Assembly (NCBI GenBank): GCA_903868145.1 | Contig: CAIPTY010000060.1 | Location: 1 to 64,000 of the forward strand | Direction of reading: 5' to 3' | Length of the DNA stretch: 64,000 nt | Source: an uncultured Desulfuromonadales bacterium | Lineage (GTDB): Bacteria > Desulfobacterota > Desulfuromonadia > Geobacterales > Pseudopelobacteraceae | Part shown: positions 27,076 through 35,397 of the stretch, piece by piece | How the letters are laid out: the number at the start of each line of letters is the position of its first letter | How positions within the stretch are numbered: the first letter of the stretch is position 1 | Made by a program: the position numbers and the translations under genes | The notes under the pieces: generated by a model | The model's database searches: none | The model's input: only the letters and a program-made list of their open reading frames with translations | Told to the model about the DNA's origin: nothing

Positions 27076-28217
27076 GGGTGCCCTGTCAATTCGGTAATCA
27101 ACCTTGCCACGTTCGCCGATGCTCCGCCACAACCCAGTTTTGACCTCACTGTCGCCAGTTTCTGCCTGATTGCACTGCCATAATCTGCGTCGGTGAGGAT
27201 TGTCCCAATCTCCTCTGCAATCATCTGCGGTGTGGCCTCATCCTGAATAAGCTCCTTAACAACCGTTTCGCCAGCCACGATATTGCAGAGTCCAATGTTG
27301 GGAACCTTGACCAGGCGCTTCGCCAGTTGATAGGTCAGAGGGGAGAGCCTGTAGATGATCACCATGGGGGTACCGACCAGGGCGATCTCCAGCGTGACGG
27401 TGCCGGACACGGAAATAACGGCGTCACAGGCGCGGATCAGGTCATGAATCCGTTCCCGCGTCATGGTGACGTCGAGACCGGCTTCGGTGAGCTGCGGGGA
27501 AATGTCATCGGCACGCAGGGTGGATGCCAGAGGCATCAGGAACTGGATGCCCGGAAATCTCTGTTTCAAAAGCAGCGCCGATCCCACAATAACCGGCAGG
27601 AGACGCTCCAGCTCGTTGTGGCGGCTGCCGGGAAAAAGCCCGACAATCTGTCGATCCGGATCAAGTCCCAACGTAACCGCTGCTTCGTCACGGGTCATGG
27701 ACACCGCGACCATATCGACCATGGGGTGACCGACAAAAGAGACCGGCACACCGGCGCGCTCATAAAACGGGGCCTCGAATGGGAGGATAACCGCCATATG
27801 ATCCACCAAACGGGCAATCTTCTTGACCCGTCCCTGTCGCCAGGCCCAGATTTGCGGACTGATGTAGTAGAGCACCTTCACGCCATTTTTTTTTGCCACC
27901 TTGGCCAGACGCAGGTTGAAACCGGGATAGTCAATCAGAATCAGAAGAGCGGGCGGATTGGAGCGAAGAATTTTCCGGAGAGTGGTAAAGGCGGCGGCAA
28001 TGACATCAAAATGCTTCAACACCTCAACCAGGCCTACGACAGCCATATCGGCGGAATCTACCAGCGTCTCGACCCCGGCCTCCCGCATACGGGCGCCGCC
28101 GATACCGAAGAAGGAGAGATTGGCCGCCAGCTTGCGGGACTCACTCACCAGATCTGCGCCGTAGATGTCGCCGGATGCTTCGCCGGCCACGATCATGATG
28201 CGGCGAGAATCAGTCAT
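27072..28217 (-). CDS. lpxB: Lipid A disaccharide synthase
   Basis: 381 aa, normal for GT19. It begins RIMIVAGEASGDIYGADL, the LpxB signature, and continues with FFGIGGARMREAGVETL, YYISPQIWAWRQGRVKKI and GLFPGSRHNELERLLP. It condenses UDP-diacyl-sugar with diacyl-sugar 1-phosphate at the membrane. It now begins its own cluster: the upstream region carries an accessory island, so it may need a promoter of its own in 28218-28310. Confidence 0.95.
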   Translation of the reverse strand: MTDSRRIMIVAGEASGDIYGADLVSESRKLAANLSFFGIGGARMREAGVETLVDSADMAVVGLVEVLKHFDVIAAAFTTLRKILRSNPPALLILIDYPGFNLRLAKVAKKNGVKVLYYISPQIWAWRQGRVKKIARLVDHMAVILPFEAPFYERAGVPVSFVGHPMVDMVAVSMTRDEAAVTLGLDPDRQIVGLFPGSRHNELERLLPVIVGSALLLKQRFPGIQFLMPLASTLRADDISPQLTEAGLDVTMTRERIHDLIRACDAVISVSGTVTLEIALVGTPMVIIYRLSPLTYQLAKRLVKVPNIGLCNIVAGETVVKELIQDEATPQMIAEEIGTILTDADYGSAIRQKLATVRSKLGCGGASANVARLITELTGHP

Positions 28218-28310
28218 CTTCAGAAAGACCGTGATTATACATGGCTTCGTAGCTTTTCAGCATTTTCGACTCCTATTAAATCGATTCTTGATTTCGCATT
28301 ATAAAGGAAA

Positions 28311-28390
28311 AAATTGGGCATTTTTTGAAGCTGTATTCTTCAATATCAGTATGTTATCTCAATTTCCGGACGTCCGGAATTGTCGGGTTT
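28311..28390 (+). repeat. 80-bp repeat, copy A
   Basis: Aligns without gaps to 29631-29710 with about 70 of 80 positions identical. Its core is the near-perfect palindrome AATTTCCGGACGTCCGGAATT less one base (28361-28381). It lies between lpxB and the YhcG gene. Confidence 0.85.
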
Positions 28391-28525
28391 ATATCCTCGT
28401 TCAAACCTGTACGCCGCGTATCGTTGCGGTTATTCCTGCTCTTGCCCACTCGCAAGGGCCTCTACAGCTTTTGTCGGTGAGCGGTTTAAACACGTAACGT
28501 AACATTGCCATGCGGCGGTGGAGCT

Positions 28526-28550
28526 AATTGGTATTGTGTCCCCGGAATAC
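28526..28550 (-). repeat. REP/RAYT-like intergenic signature (island 2)
   Basis: On the minus strand this reads ATTCCGGGGACACAATACC then AATT, close to 21641-21660 in the first island. A related string, CCACGGGGACAGATA, is on the minus strand near 29591-29605. No transposase gene is adjacent. Confidence 0.4.
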
Positions 28551-28558
28551 TCCACAAG

Positions 28559-29590
28559 CTATTCCTTTCCGTCAGATAGTTCATTGAGTTCTTGCTCCAA
28601 CTGTTCTACCGTTGGCAACTGTCCTTTTACCTCAATCGGGATTTCTCTCGTTATGAAAGAACTGACACCTATAGGCTTATTGATGTCACGTAAGGCATAT
28701 TCCACATCAAACTTGTCCTTGCCTTTGCAGAGAATCAAGCCAATGCTCGGCGCATCACTATCCGAACGTAGCAAATCATCCACAGCAGAGAGATAAAAAT
28801 TCATCTTACCAGCATATTCCGGCTTAAATTCACCGATCTTCAGTTCGATCACGACATAGCATTTTAGCTTTGTGTGGTAGAACAGCAAATCCAGAATATA
28901 ATTTTTAGCATTAACTTCAAGCGGATACTGACGCCCCAGAAAAGCAAAACCTTTGCCGAGTTCCAGGAGGAAACGGGTAATATGGTCTATGAGCTGTTTC
29001 TCAACGTCGCGTTCAATCGCTCGTTTAGATAACGTCAAAAAATCGAATAAATAAGGATCTTTGAAGCTCTGCTGAGCCAATTCTGATTGGGGAGAAGGGA
29101 GAACATTACTGAAATTTGTTGGTGCTGCTCCCTGCCTTATATGAAGTGATTGTTCAATCTGCAATTCAAGAATTGGGCGTGTCCAGCCATTTTCCGTGTA
29201 TGCAGTCATGTAAAACAGTGCCACATCCACGTCCTTTATTTTGCCAAGGATCGTTCTGATGTGGCCCCAAGGAAGTTGTCCCACGATTCGTGGGACAGTT
29301 TCAAATCGATGAGAGAAGAAAATATACATCTGGCGCATGGCAAAAAGACTTGTGCGTGAAAATCCCTGTATTCCCGGATGTTCAGTTGTCAAATCAGCAG
29401 CCAGTTGCTTGACCACCGCTGTTCCCCAGCCGTTTGCGGCCTGGAGTGTGACAATAGAATGCCCAATATGCCAGTAAAGACCGATCAGCTCACTATTTGC
29501 CGCCAGCACGGCACGGAGTTGTGAACTTCTGATATGGAGCTTTATTTCGTCAAGCACCTGTCGATATTCAGGATTTATACTGATTTCCAC
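28559..29590 (-). CDS. YhcG/DUF1016 PDDEXK nuclease-family protein
   Basis: 343 aa. The N-terminal DUF1016 domain has NSELIGLYWHIGHSIVTLQ and GFSRTSLFAMRQMYIFF. The C-terminal nuclease fold shows NAKNYILDLLFYH then CYVVIELKIGEFKPEYAGKM, giving the D...ExK core, and PSIGLILCKGKD. YhcG-like proteins are common in restriction-modification and defence islands; a role in recombination or DNA degradation is proposed for some. No methylase lies beside it. Repeat copies A and B flank the gene. Confidence 0.88.
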   Translation of the reverse strand: MEISINPEYRQVLDEIKLHIRSSQLRAVLAANSELIGLYWHIGHSIVTLQAANGWGTAVVKQLAADLTTEHPGIQGFSRTSLFAMRQMYIFFSHRFETVPRIVGQLPWGHIRTILGKIKDVDVALFYMTAYTENGWTRPILELQIEQSLHIRQGAAPTNFSNVLPSPQSELAQQSFKDPYLFDFLTLSKRAIERDVEKQLIDHITRFLLELGKGFAFLGRQYPLEVNAKNYILDLLFYHTKLKCYVVIELKIGEFKPEYAGKMNFYLSAVDDLLRSDSDAPSIGLILCKGKDKFDVEYALRDINKPIGVSSFITREIPIEVKGQLPTVEQLEQELNELSDGKE

Positions 29591-29630
29591 TATCTGTCCC
29601 CGTGGTTAGTTTCCACTATCAATAATGAGA

Positions 29631-29710
29631 AATTTGGGCATTATATGAAGCTGTATTCCTCAATATCAGCATTTTAGCTCAATTTCCGGACGTCCGAAAT
29701 TCTCTGGTTT
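29631..29710 (+). repeat. 80-bp repeat, copy B (overlaps the DUF433 3' end)
   Basis: Same orientation as copy A, about 10 mismatches in 80 nt. The palindromic core is at 29681-29701. The last 32 nt lie inside the DUF433 reading frame and supply its last codons and stop. Confidence 0.85.
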
Positions 29711-29891
29711 CAAACCCGCAATAGCGGCTATCGTCGTGTTTCAAGGAAGGATACTGCCGCAGAATTTCGTCCTCTTTGCAGTCATCAGCAAAATTGTCAA
29801 GGATTGTTGAAACCAGAACCCGCGTACCAGTTACACACGCTTTGCCATGACATACTGCCGGATTAACAGATATTCTCTCTCGCCAGTTCAT
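29679..29891 (-). CDS. DUF433 antitoxin-like protein with replaced C-terminus
   Basis: 70 aa from ATG 29891, with GGAGAG upstream. MNWRERISVNPAVCHGKACV, then TGTRVLVSTILDNFADDC and EILRQYPSLKHDD match DUF433 proteins, small HTH-type antitoxins usually paired with a PIN-like (DUF5615) toxin. The normal ending after DD (an alanine-rich helix) is missing and is replaced by a tail (ETREFRTSGN) partly encoded by repeat copy B. No toxin gene follows. It is probably a truncated remnant. Confidence 0.7.
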   Translation of the reverse strand: MNWRERISVNPAVCHGKACVTGTRVLVSTILDNFADDCKEDEILRQYPSLKHDDSRYCGFETREFRTSGN

Positions 29892-29997
29892 ATTCTTCTC
29901 TCCTTTTATCTCCGGCAATATTGTTGTCTAACTATACGCTGGATTCACACGCTTGCGCGTGGAAACGATAATCTATTTGAGTAAAACATCCATAGCC

Positions 29998-30067
29998 TAA
30001 TTTCCGCACGTCCGGAAATTAGCATAAATTACTGATTTATAACAAATCACCTCTCAAAAATGCCCCG
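29998..30067 (-). repeat. Related palindromic repeat, copy C, inverted and diverged
   Basis: TAATTTCCG, six bases, then CGGAAATTA (29998-30021) forms the palindromic core. Read against the reverse complement of copy B, GTCCGGAAATT, CTGAT and AATGCCC recur in the same order over about 70 nt. It lies between the DUF433 start and the ParB-like stop. Edges are approximate. Confidence 0.6.
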
Positions 30068-30071
30068 TTTT

Positions 30072-30872
30072 TTAAGCTGCTGCCGTCACTGGTACCTTTA
30101 ATTTCTTCATCTTCTCCAACAGCATACTGCGAAGTTTTATTATTGTCAGGTTGAGCGACACCTTCTGGTCATCGGTTAAAGTTGCACTGTCCAGCAGATA
30201 GATCCGGTCGTAAAATTGATCCACAAAAGTCAGGTCTGCCGGCGCTCCGGTCAGCTTTGGTTTTGCAGCTTTTTTACGGAGTTCACCTACGGTAAGACCG
30301 CTCGCTTTATATTTGGTGTAGAGTGCCGTCATCTTTTCCGGAGTCTTTTGCCTGGCTATGAGTGCAAGGATACTCCTCCCTGCCTTGGGATCATTGCGGC
30401 AATCATCCTTTACCGCCGCAGGCAGTTTGTTGAGTGAAAGGATTTCGGAAAGAGTCGAATCGGATTTGCCAAGAACAAGGGCCAGATCACCCAGGGTATA
30501 TTCATGTTGCGCCCGCAGTTTTTCAATCGCCTCGGCTTCCTCAATGGCGGTCAGGTTTTCGCGCAGCAGGTTTTCCACAATGGAAAGCTCCGCTGGATCG
30601 CCATCGGTAAACACCGCCGGAATCGTCAGACAACCAGCCAACTTTGAAGCCTGAAAACGACGCTCACCGGAAACCAGAAGCAGGGCGCCATCTGGCGACT
30701 GGCGCACAAGAACCGGCTGCAATACGCCATGCTTTTCAATCGACGCTTTTAAATCTGCCAGTGCCTGCTCGTCAAAATATTTGCGTGGCTGATCCGGGTC
30801 GGGTTGCACATCCGCAATGTTCAGATCGTACAACTTTCCTTTTTCGTAGGTGACTTGCGCTGAATCAGGCAT
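30072..30872 (-). CDS. ParB/RepB-like nuclease-domain and HTH protein
   Basis: 266 aa from ATG 30872, with AAGGAG 6 nt upstream. ParB N-terminal CTP-binding/nuclease-like domain: DVQPDPDQPRKYFDEQALAD, GVLQPVLVRQ, LLVSGERRFQASKLAG and the ENLLRENLTAIEEAEAI block. The HTH ALVLGKSDSTLSEILSLNKL follows near residue 140. No parA or parS site is nearby, so this is not the chromosomal Par locus; it resembles plasmid- or island-borne ParB/KorB proteins. Likely a leftover of mobile DNA or an island regulator. Confidence 0.85.
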   Translation of the reverse strand: MPDSAQVTYEKGKLYDLNIADVQPDPDQPRKYFDEQALADLKASIEKHGVLQPVLVRQSPDGALLLVSGERRFQASKLAGCLTIPAVFTDGDPAELSIVENLLRENLTAIEEAEAIEKLRAQHEYTLGDLALVLGKSDSTLSEILSLNKLPAAVKDDCRNDPKAGRSILALIARQKTPEKMTALYTKYKASGLTVGELRKKAAKPKLTGAPADLTFVDQFYDRIYLLDSATLTDDQKVSLNLTIIKLRSMLLEKMKKLKVPVTAAA

Positions 30873-31029
30873 GCATGACTCCTTGTGAAACCGATAGTTT
30901 CGCAAAAATGTTAAGCATCTGTCGGGTAAAGTGGAGTGATTGTAATCAAAAGTCAGATTAGTAGCAAGGATTCTTCCGGATGGATTTTCTTGGGGGGAAG
31001 GGTCTGATATATTTTGATAGCCTGGGATG

Positions 31030-32124
31030 TTATCCAGCCAGCGCCTCTCGCACGGTCTGAGCTAGCAGACGAACCGATTCCTCTGGCATCTCAGGGTAAA
31101 CGGGCAGTGACATGCAGCGACCGGCCACGTCCTCTGCTACGGGGAGAGCCACACCGGCGTACGCTTCAGCAAAGACATCCTGCTTATGCAGCGGTATGGG
31201 GTAGTAGACCGCCGAAGAAATCTGCTTTTCTGACAATTTAGCCATGATTGCATCGCGACGGTCCGTCAAAACGGTATACTGGTGATACACGTGTACGCCT
31301 TTACAATCCTCATACGGCACGGTAACAATGTCGCCAAGGAGTTCTGAGTACAGATGGGCCACCCGACGTCGCTCGGTATTGAACAGGTCGATACGACGCA
31401 GCTTTACCCGCAGTATTGCCGCTTGGATGTCGTCCAGTCGGCTATTGTAACCTATCACACTGTGATGGTAGCGCACCCGGCTGCCGTGATTGCGCAGCAC
31501 CTTGATCTGATCGGCCAGTTCCTGCGTTGTGCAGGTGACCATCCCGCCATCTCCGTAACATCCCAGGTTCTTGCTGGGAAAGAAGCTGAAGCACCCAAGG
31601 CTGCCGATGGAACCGGTCATGCGGCCATTGCAGGAGGCTCCGAAAGATTGCGCGCAGTCCTCGATCAGGGTCAGATTGTGGCGGGCGCAGATTGACTCGA
31701 TAGGGGTCATGTCAGCCGGTTGTCCGAAGATGTGTACCGGTATGATCGCCCTGGTACGGGGGGTGATGGCGGCCTCGATGAGAGCCGGATTCATATTGAA
31801 GGTTCGAGGGTCGATATCCACATAAACCGGTGTTGCGCCGACATAACAGATGGCTTCAGCGGTAGCGATAAAGGTAAAGGGGGTGGTGATGACCTCGTCG
31901 CCCGGCCCGACCCCGGCCGCCAGAACAGCCAGATGCAGGGCATCGGTACCGGATGCGACCGCGACGGCATGCGACACCCCCAGATAGGCGGCGGCCTCCT
32001 GCTCGAAACCAGTAACGTTGGGGCCGAGGATGAACTGTGTGCTTTCCAGCGCAGCGAGCACCGCCGTATCAATTTCGGATTTCAGGTCGTGGTACTGGGT
32101 TTTGAGATCCACCATTGGAATCAT
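31030..32124 (-). CDS. gnnB: GnnB-like aminotransferase for UDP-GlcNAc3N synthesis
   Basis: 364 aa DegT-family aminotransferase. VDLKTQYHDLKSEID at the start, AVASGTDALHLAVLAAG, LIEDCAQSFGA and the Schiff-base lysine in CFSFFPSKNLGCYGDGG near residue 185. It overlaps the upstream oxidoreductase gene by 4 nt, which overlaps lpxA by 4 nt. This lpxA-oxidoreductase-aminotransferase order matches GnnA/GnnB of Acidithiobacillus, which make UDP-2-acetamido-3-amino sugar for amide-linked lipid A. A WbpE-like role in O-antigen synthesis is the main alternative. Confidence 0.78.
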   Translation of the reverse strand: MIPMVDLKTQYHDLKSEIDTAVLAALESTQFILGPNVTGFEQEAAAYLGVSHAVAVASGTDALHLAVLAAGVGPGDEVITTPFTFIATAEAICYVGATPVYVDIDPRTFNMNPALIEAAITPRTRAIIPVHIFGQPADMTPIESICARHNLTLIEDCAQSFGASCNGRMTGSIGSLGCFSFFPSKNLGCYGDGGMVTCTTQELADQIKVLRNHGSRVRYHHSVIGYNSRLDDIQAAILRVKLRRIDLFNTERRRVAHLYSELLGDIVTVPYEDCKGVHVYHQYTVLTDRRDAIMAKLSEKQISSAVYYPIPLHKQDVFAEAYAGVALPVAEDVAGRCMSLPVYPEMPEESVRLLAQTVREALAG

Positions 32125-33065
32125 GAGAATACCCTGTCCAGGCTGGCATTTATTTTCAGAGCGGTTTCTAGCGCCATCTTTCCGTCCCTTCCGCTTACCT
32201 GGGGCGGTTTACCCTCACGGATGGCGGCAATAAACGATTCTATCTCACTCAACAGTGCGTCGGACGCTTCAAGTTCACGCTCATCGACCTTGACGTTGGG
32301 CACACCCGGAAACAGCTCGCCGCTTCCTTTTTGAGCCACCAGCACCTTCCGATTCTGAAAATCAAGCGTGATGTAGGCATCACGCTGAAATATCCGCATC
32401 TTGCGCTCGCTCTTCAGGCTGATCCTGCTGGCGGTCACGTTTGCAACGCACCCGTTCTCAAATGCGATACGGGCATTGGCAATATCCTCTTCTCCCGTAA
32501 AAACCGGGGCACCGATGGCATCAATACGCTCAACCGGAGATTTGACGATATGCTGTATCAGCTCGATGTCATGGATCATGAGATCAAGCACCACGTTTAC
32601 ATCCGTGCCGCGCGGCTTGAATGGTGCAATGCGCACGGATTCGATGAAGAGCGGCTGTATCAGAACCCCTTCAAGAGCAACCAGCACCGGATTGAAACGT
32701 TCCAGATGCCCAACCTGGAAGACGAGCTTTTTTTCATCGGCAATCGCGATAAGCTCATCAGCCTCGGCTATGGAAACGGAGATCGGCTTTTCGATCAGGA
32801 CATGAACTCCTGCGGCGAGAAAGTCACGGGCCACTGCATGGTGAAACTGGGTAGGAACGACAACGCTGACGGCATCCACCTTGCCGATCAGGTCGTGATG
32901 GTCGCTGTAGGGCGTCGTGCCGAGCGCAGAAGCTATCTCCGCAGCCCGGGAAGCGTCACTGTCAGCGACCCCCACCAGTTCGACTCCCTGAATGGCAGCA
33001 TACTTCTGGGCGTGAAAATTACCGAGATACCCAACGCCTATGACGGCCGTACGCAGGGCGCTCAT
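32121..33065 (-). CDS. gnnA: GnnA-like NAD-dependent sugar-nucleotide 3-dehydrogenase
   Basis: 314 aa Gfo/Idh/MocA oxidoreductase. The dinucleotide-binding start is TAVIGVGYLGNFHAQKYAAI, with VLIEKPISVSIAEADELI, the usual EKP motif near residue 95. MIHDIELIQHIV is the conserved active-site helix. It is expected to oxidise UDP-GlcNAc at C3 for the following aminotransferase. It overlaps both lpxA and gnnB by 4 nt. Assignment rests on family plus position. Confidence 0.8.
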   Translation of the reverse strand: MSALRTAVIGVGYLGNFHAQKYAAIQGVELVGVADSDASRAAEIASALGTTPYSDHHDLIGKVDAVSVVVPTQFHHAVARDFLAAGVHVLIEKPISVSIAEADELIAIADEKKLVFQVGHLERFNPVLVALEGVLIQPLFIESVRIAPFKPRGTDVNVVLDLMIHDIELIQHIVKSPVERIDAIGAPVFTGEEDIANARIAFENGCVANVTASRISLKSERKMRIFQRDAYITLDFQNRKVLVAQKGSGELFPGVPNVKVDERELEASDALLSEIESFIAAIREGKPPQVSGRDGKMALETALKINASLDRVFS

Positions 33066-33841
33066 CCCCGACAGAATCCGCGTTGTGTCGAATTGATAAA
33101 GGCCAGCAGATAATCGACTTCAGGGCAGTCGGAGATTTCGCTCCTGATGCGGTCAATGGCATCGGGAAGTTTCAGGTCTGCCATGAACAGGGTCTTGTAA
33201 GCCTTCTTCAGATTGGCGATGGTCTCTTCCGTGAAGCCCCGTCGTTTAAGGCCGATCAGGTTAAGACCGCGCAGTTTGGCGTCTCTTTTGCTGGGCGTAG
33301 CGATCATATAGGGGAGAATATCCATGCCGACCATGGTGCCCCCCCCGATCATGGAGAAAGCCCCGATGCGTGAAAACTGGTGCACCGCAACCAGTCCGCC
33401 GATGATGACGTTATCCTCGACGGTGACATGACCGGCCAGGGTTGCGACGTTGGCCATGACTACGCCATTGCCGACAATGCAGTCGTGCGCAACGTGTGAA
33501 TAGGCCATGAACAGATTGTTATTGCCAACGATTGTTTCCGAATGACCGGTAACCGTTCCACGATGAATAGTGGCAAATTCACGCACTATGTTGCCGTCGC
33601 CGATCCTGGTCCAGCACTCTTCGCCCCGGTATTTGAGATCCTGGGGAGGTGCTCCGACCGACGACTGGGGGAAAATCTGGTTGTTCTCGCCGATTTCAGT
33701 CCAGTCACCGACAACCGCCTGAGCGCCGACTGATGTTCCCGTGCCGATCGTGACATGTCTGCCGATGATGGCATACGGGCCAATCTCGACACCTTCGGCC
33801 AGTTGTGCGCCTTCGTGAATGATTGCGCTTGGATGAATCAT
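33062..33841 (-). CDS. lpxA: UDP-GlcNAc(3N) acyltransferase
   Basis: 259 aa from ATG 33841, AGGGAG 5 nt upstream. Hexapeptide repeats form the left-handed helix; VGAPPQDLKYRGEE, TIHRGTVTGH, and the catalytic histidine in YSHVAHDCIVGNG match E. coli LpxA His125. The HQFSRIGAFSMIGG segment keeps the Gly that in E. coli sets C14 chain length. In the nucleotide-binding strand E. coli has NIEGLKRRG; here it is NLIGLKRRG, so the Glu is Ile. Together with gnnA/gnnB next door, the 3-amino sugar may be the true acceptor. Confidence 0.95.
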   Translation of the reverse strand: MIHPSAIIHEGAQLAEGVEIGPYAIIGRHVTIGTGTSVGAQAVVGDWTEIGENNQIFPQSSVGAPPQDLKYRGEECWTRIGDGNIVREFATIHRGTVTGHSETIVGNNNLFMAYSHVAHDCIVGNGVVMANVATLAGHVTVEDNVIIGGLVAVHQFSRIGAFSMIGGGTMVGMDILPYMIATPSKRDAKLRGLNLIGLKRRGFTEETIANLKKAYKTLFMADLKLPDAIDRIRSEISDCPEVDYLLAFINSTQRGFCRG

Positions 33842-33881
33842 GTAATCTCCCTGTCGAACACTGGGGCTGGCTGAGTACGAA

Positions 33882-34325
33882 CTATGTGGCGGAATCGGCG
33901 AAGGTTGCTTTGAGTGCGGCTTCGGTAACAAGTGTTGTTCCTACAAAGGCCTTGCCGTTAACCCCCCAGATGCCACGGCGGCACAGGGTAGTCTCGATCT
34001 CGATCCGCAACTGATCGCCGGGAAATACCGGCTTTCTGAATTTGGCGCTATCGATCGACATGAAATAACTGACCTTCTTTTTCGTTGCATCATCAGAGGC
34101 CGTGTAGGCCATGATGCCAGCCACCTGTGCCATCGCCTCAATTATCAGAACCCCCGGCATGACCGGATGTCCGGGGAAATGTCCCTGAAAAAACGGCTCG
34201 TTGATGCTGACATTCTTGATCCCGACACATCGTTTGCCATGCTCCAGTTCCACTATACGATCCACCATCAGAAACGGGTAGCGGTGTGGGAGAATTTTCA
34301 TGATTGCATTGATGTCCATGAGCAT
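33882..34325 (-). CDS. fabZ: 3-hydroxyacyl-ACP dehydratase
   Basis: 147 aa from ATG 34325, where GAGG lies 6 nt upstream; ATG 34337 is possible. FabZ blocks: MKILPHRYPFLMVDRIVELE with the catalytic His, NEPFFQGHFPGHPVMPGVL, and IEAMAQVAGIMAY with the catalytic Glu. It supplies unsaturated acyl-ACP and competes with LpxA/LpxD for 3-hydroxyacyl-ACP. It lies between lpxD and lpxA as in most diderms. Confidence 0.96.
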   Translation of the reverse strand: MLMDINAIMKILPHRYPFLMVDRIVELEHGKRCVGIKNVSINEPFFQGHFPGHPVMPGVLIIEAMAQVAGIMAYTASDDATKKKVSYFMSIDSAKFRKPVFPGDQLRIEIETTLCRRGIWGVNGKAFVGTTLVTEAALKATFADSAT

Positions 34326-34343
34326 TTGGAACCTCATTATGAT

Positions 34344-35384
34344 TTATTTCTTTGCCTGCAACGCCTCCAGTTCGGCGATGCGCTTCTCAAGGGAATGGAG
34401 CGTTTTCTTCAACTCAGGCAGTCGAGGTACAACCGCCATGGCTCTCAGCCAATCCTTGTGCGGGATAGTGGGTGAACCGCTATAGACTGCATTGGCCTGA
34501 AGGGAGTTGGGAACACCTGATTGAGCGCCCACCATGACATTGTCGCCGATGGTCAGATGCCCGGCTACCCCGACTTGCCCCCCCAGGGTTACATGGTTGC
34601 CTATCCTGGCGCTGCCCGATATTCCCACCTGCGACACAATCATGCAGTCTTCGCCAATCTGGCAGTTATGGGCAATCTGAACCAGATTGTCGAGCTTGGT
34701 GCCCCGTTTGATGAGTGTAACTTCCAGAGCCGCACGATCGATGGTGCAGTTGGCACCGATCTCCACGTCATCCTCCAGCACGACGATGCCGATCTGCGGA
34801 ATACGATAATAGCCATTACCATCAGGGGCATAGCCGAAGCCATCCGAACCGATGACCGCCCCCGGCTGTATGATGCATCGATTACCCATACGGCAACGCT
34901 CCCGAATAACGGCGTTGGCGTGGATTATCGTATCATCGCCGACACTGACGCCGTCATACAGAACGGCACCCGGGTATATTACACAGCGATCCCCGATGGT
35001 AACGTTGTCGCAGATAATCGCACCGGGGTAGATGCTCACATCGTCACCGAGTGCCACACCCATGCCGATACAGGCTTCTGGCATAACACCACGGGGCGGG
35101 CGCGGCTGAACATAGAACAAGGTCAGGAGCTTTGCAAAGGCAAGATAGGGATTATCCACCTCGATGACGGTGCGGCCGTAACTCTCGCCGTTTGGTGCCA
35201 TCAAAACTGCGCCGGCCTGTGTCTCGGCAACACGGGAGGCGTAGCGGGGATTTGCCAGAAAGGTGACCTTATCCGGTCCGGCGGCGTCCAGAGGAGCCAG
35301 TCCATTGATCAGACAGCCGCCATCTCCCCTGACGCTGCCCCCCAGGTATTCGGCAAGTTCCTGTGCGGTTCTTGTCAGATGCAT
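34344..35384 (-). CDS. lpxD: UDP-3-O/N-acylglucosamine N-acyltransferase
   Basis: 346 aa from ATG 35384 ([16 protein letters not shown]), close to the E. coli length; a longer frame lies inside ompH. The N-terminal uridine-binding domain is followed by hexapeptide repeats ([20 protein letters not shown]), and the catalytic His is in [13 protein letters not shown]. The C-terminal helix carries [15 protein letters not shown]. The ribosome site is weak, and the gene overlaps nothing; it begins 13 nt after the ompH stop. Confidence 0.95.
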   Translation of the reverse strand: MHLTRTAQELAEYLGGSVRGDGGCLINGLAPLDAAGPDKVTFLANPRYASRVAETQAGAVLMAPNGESYGRTVIEVDNPYLAFAKLLTLFYVQPRPPRGVMPEACIGMGVALGDDVSIYPGAIICDNVTIGDRCVIYPGAVLYDGVSVGDDTIIHANAVIRERCRMGNRCIIQPGAVIGSDGFGYAPDGNGYYRIPQIGIVVLEDDVEIGANCTIDRAALEVTLIKRGTKLDNLVQIAHNCQIGEDCMIVSQVGISGSARIGNHVTLGGQVGVAGHLTIGDNVMVGAQSGVPNSLQANAVYSGSPTIPHKDWLRAMAVVPRLPELKKTLHSLEKRIAELEALQAKK

Positions 35385-35397
35385 CACAACGAGCCGA

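Larger units (their letters stand above)
28218..28558. other. Gene-free gap upstream of lpxB: repeat copy A and REP-like signature
   Basis: 341 nt without a credible gene. It holds repeat copy A (28311-28390), a segment 28391-28430 that weakly resembles sequence beside copy B, and a REP/RAYT-like string at 28526-28550. The lpxB promoter should lie here but I could not pick a convincing one. Confidence 0.7.

Noticed and set aside
27327-28304. 325-codon open frame on the plus strand opposite lpxB
   Set aside because: Low-complexity His/Gly/Gln composition typical of an antisense shadow; lpxB has intact motifs over the same span.
28311-30067. Integron attC-like gene cassettes
   Set aside because: Repeats follow each accessory gene, but the inverted orientation of copy C, lack of clear GTTRRRY core sites and absence of an integrase do not support an integron.
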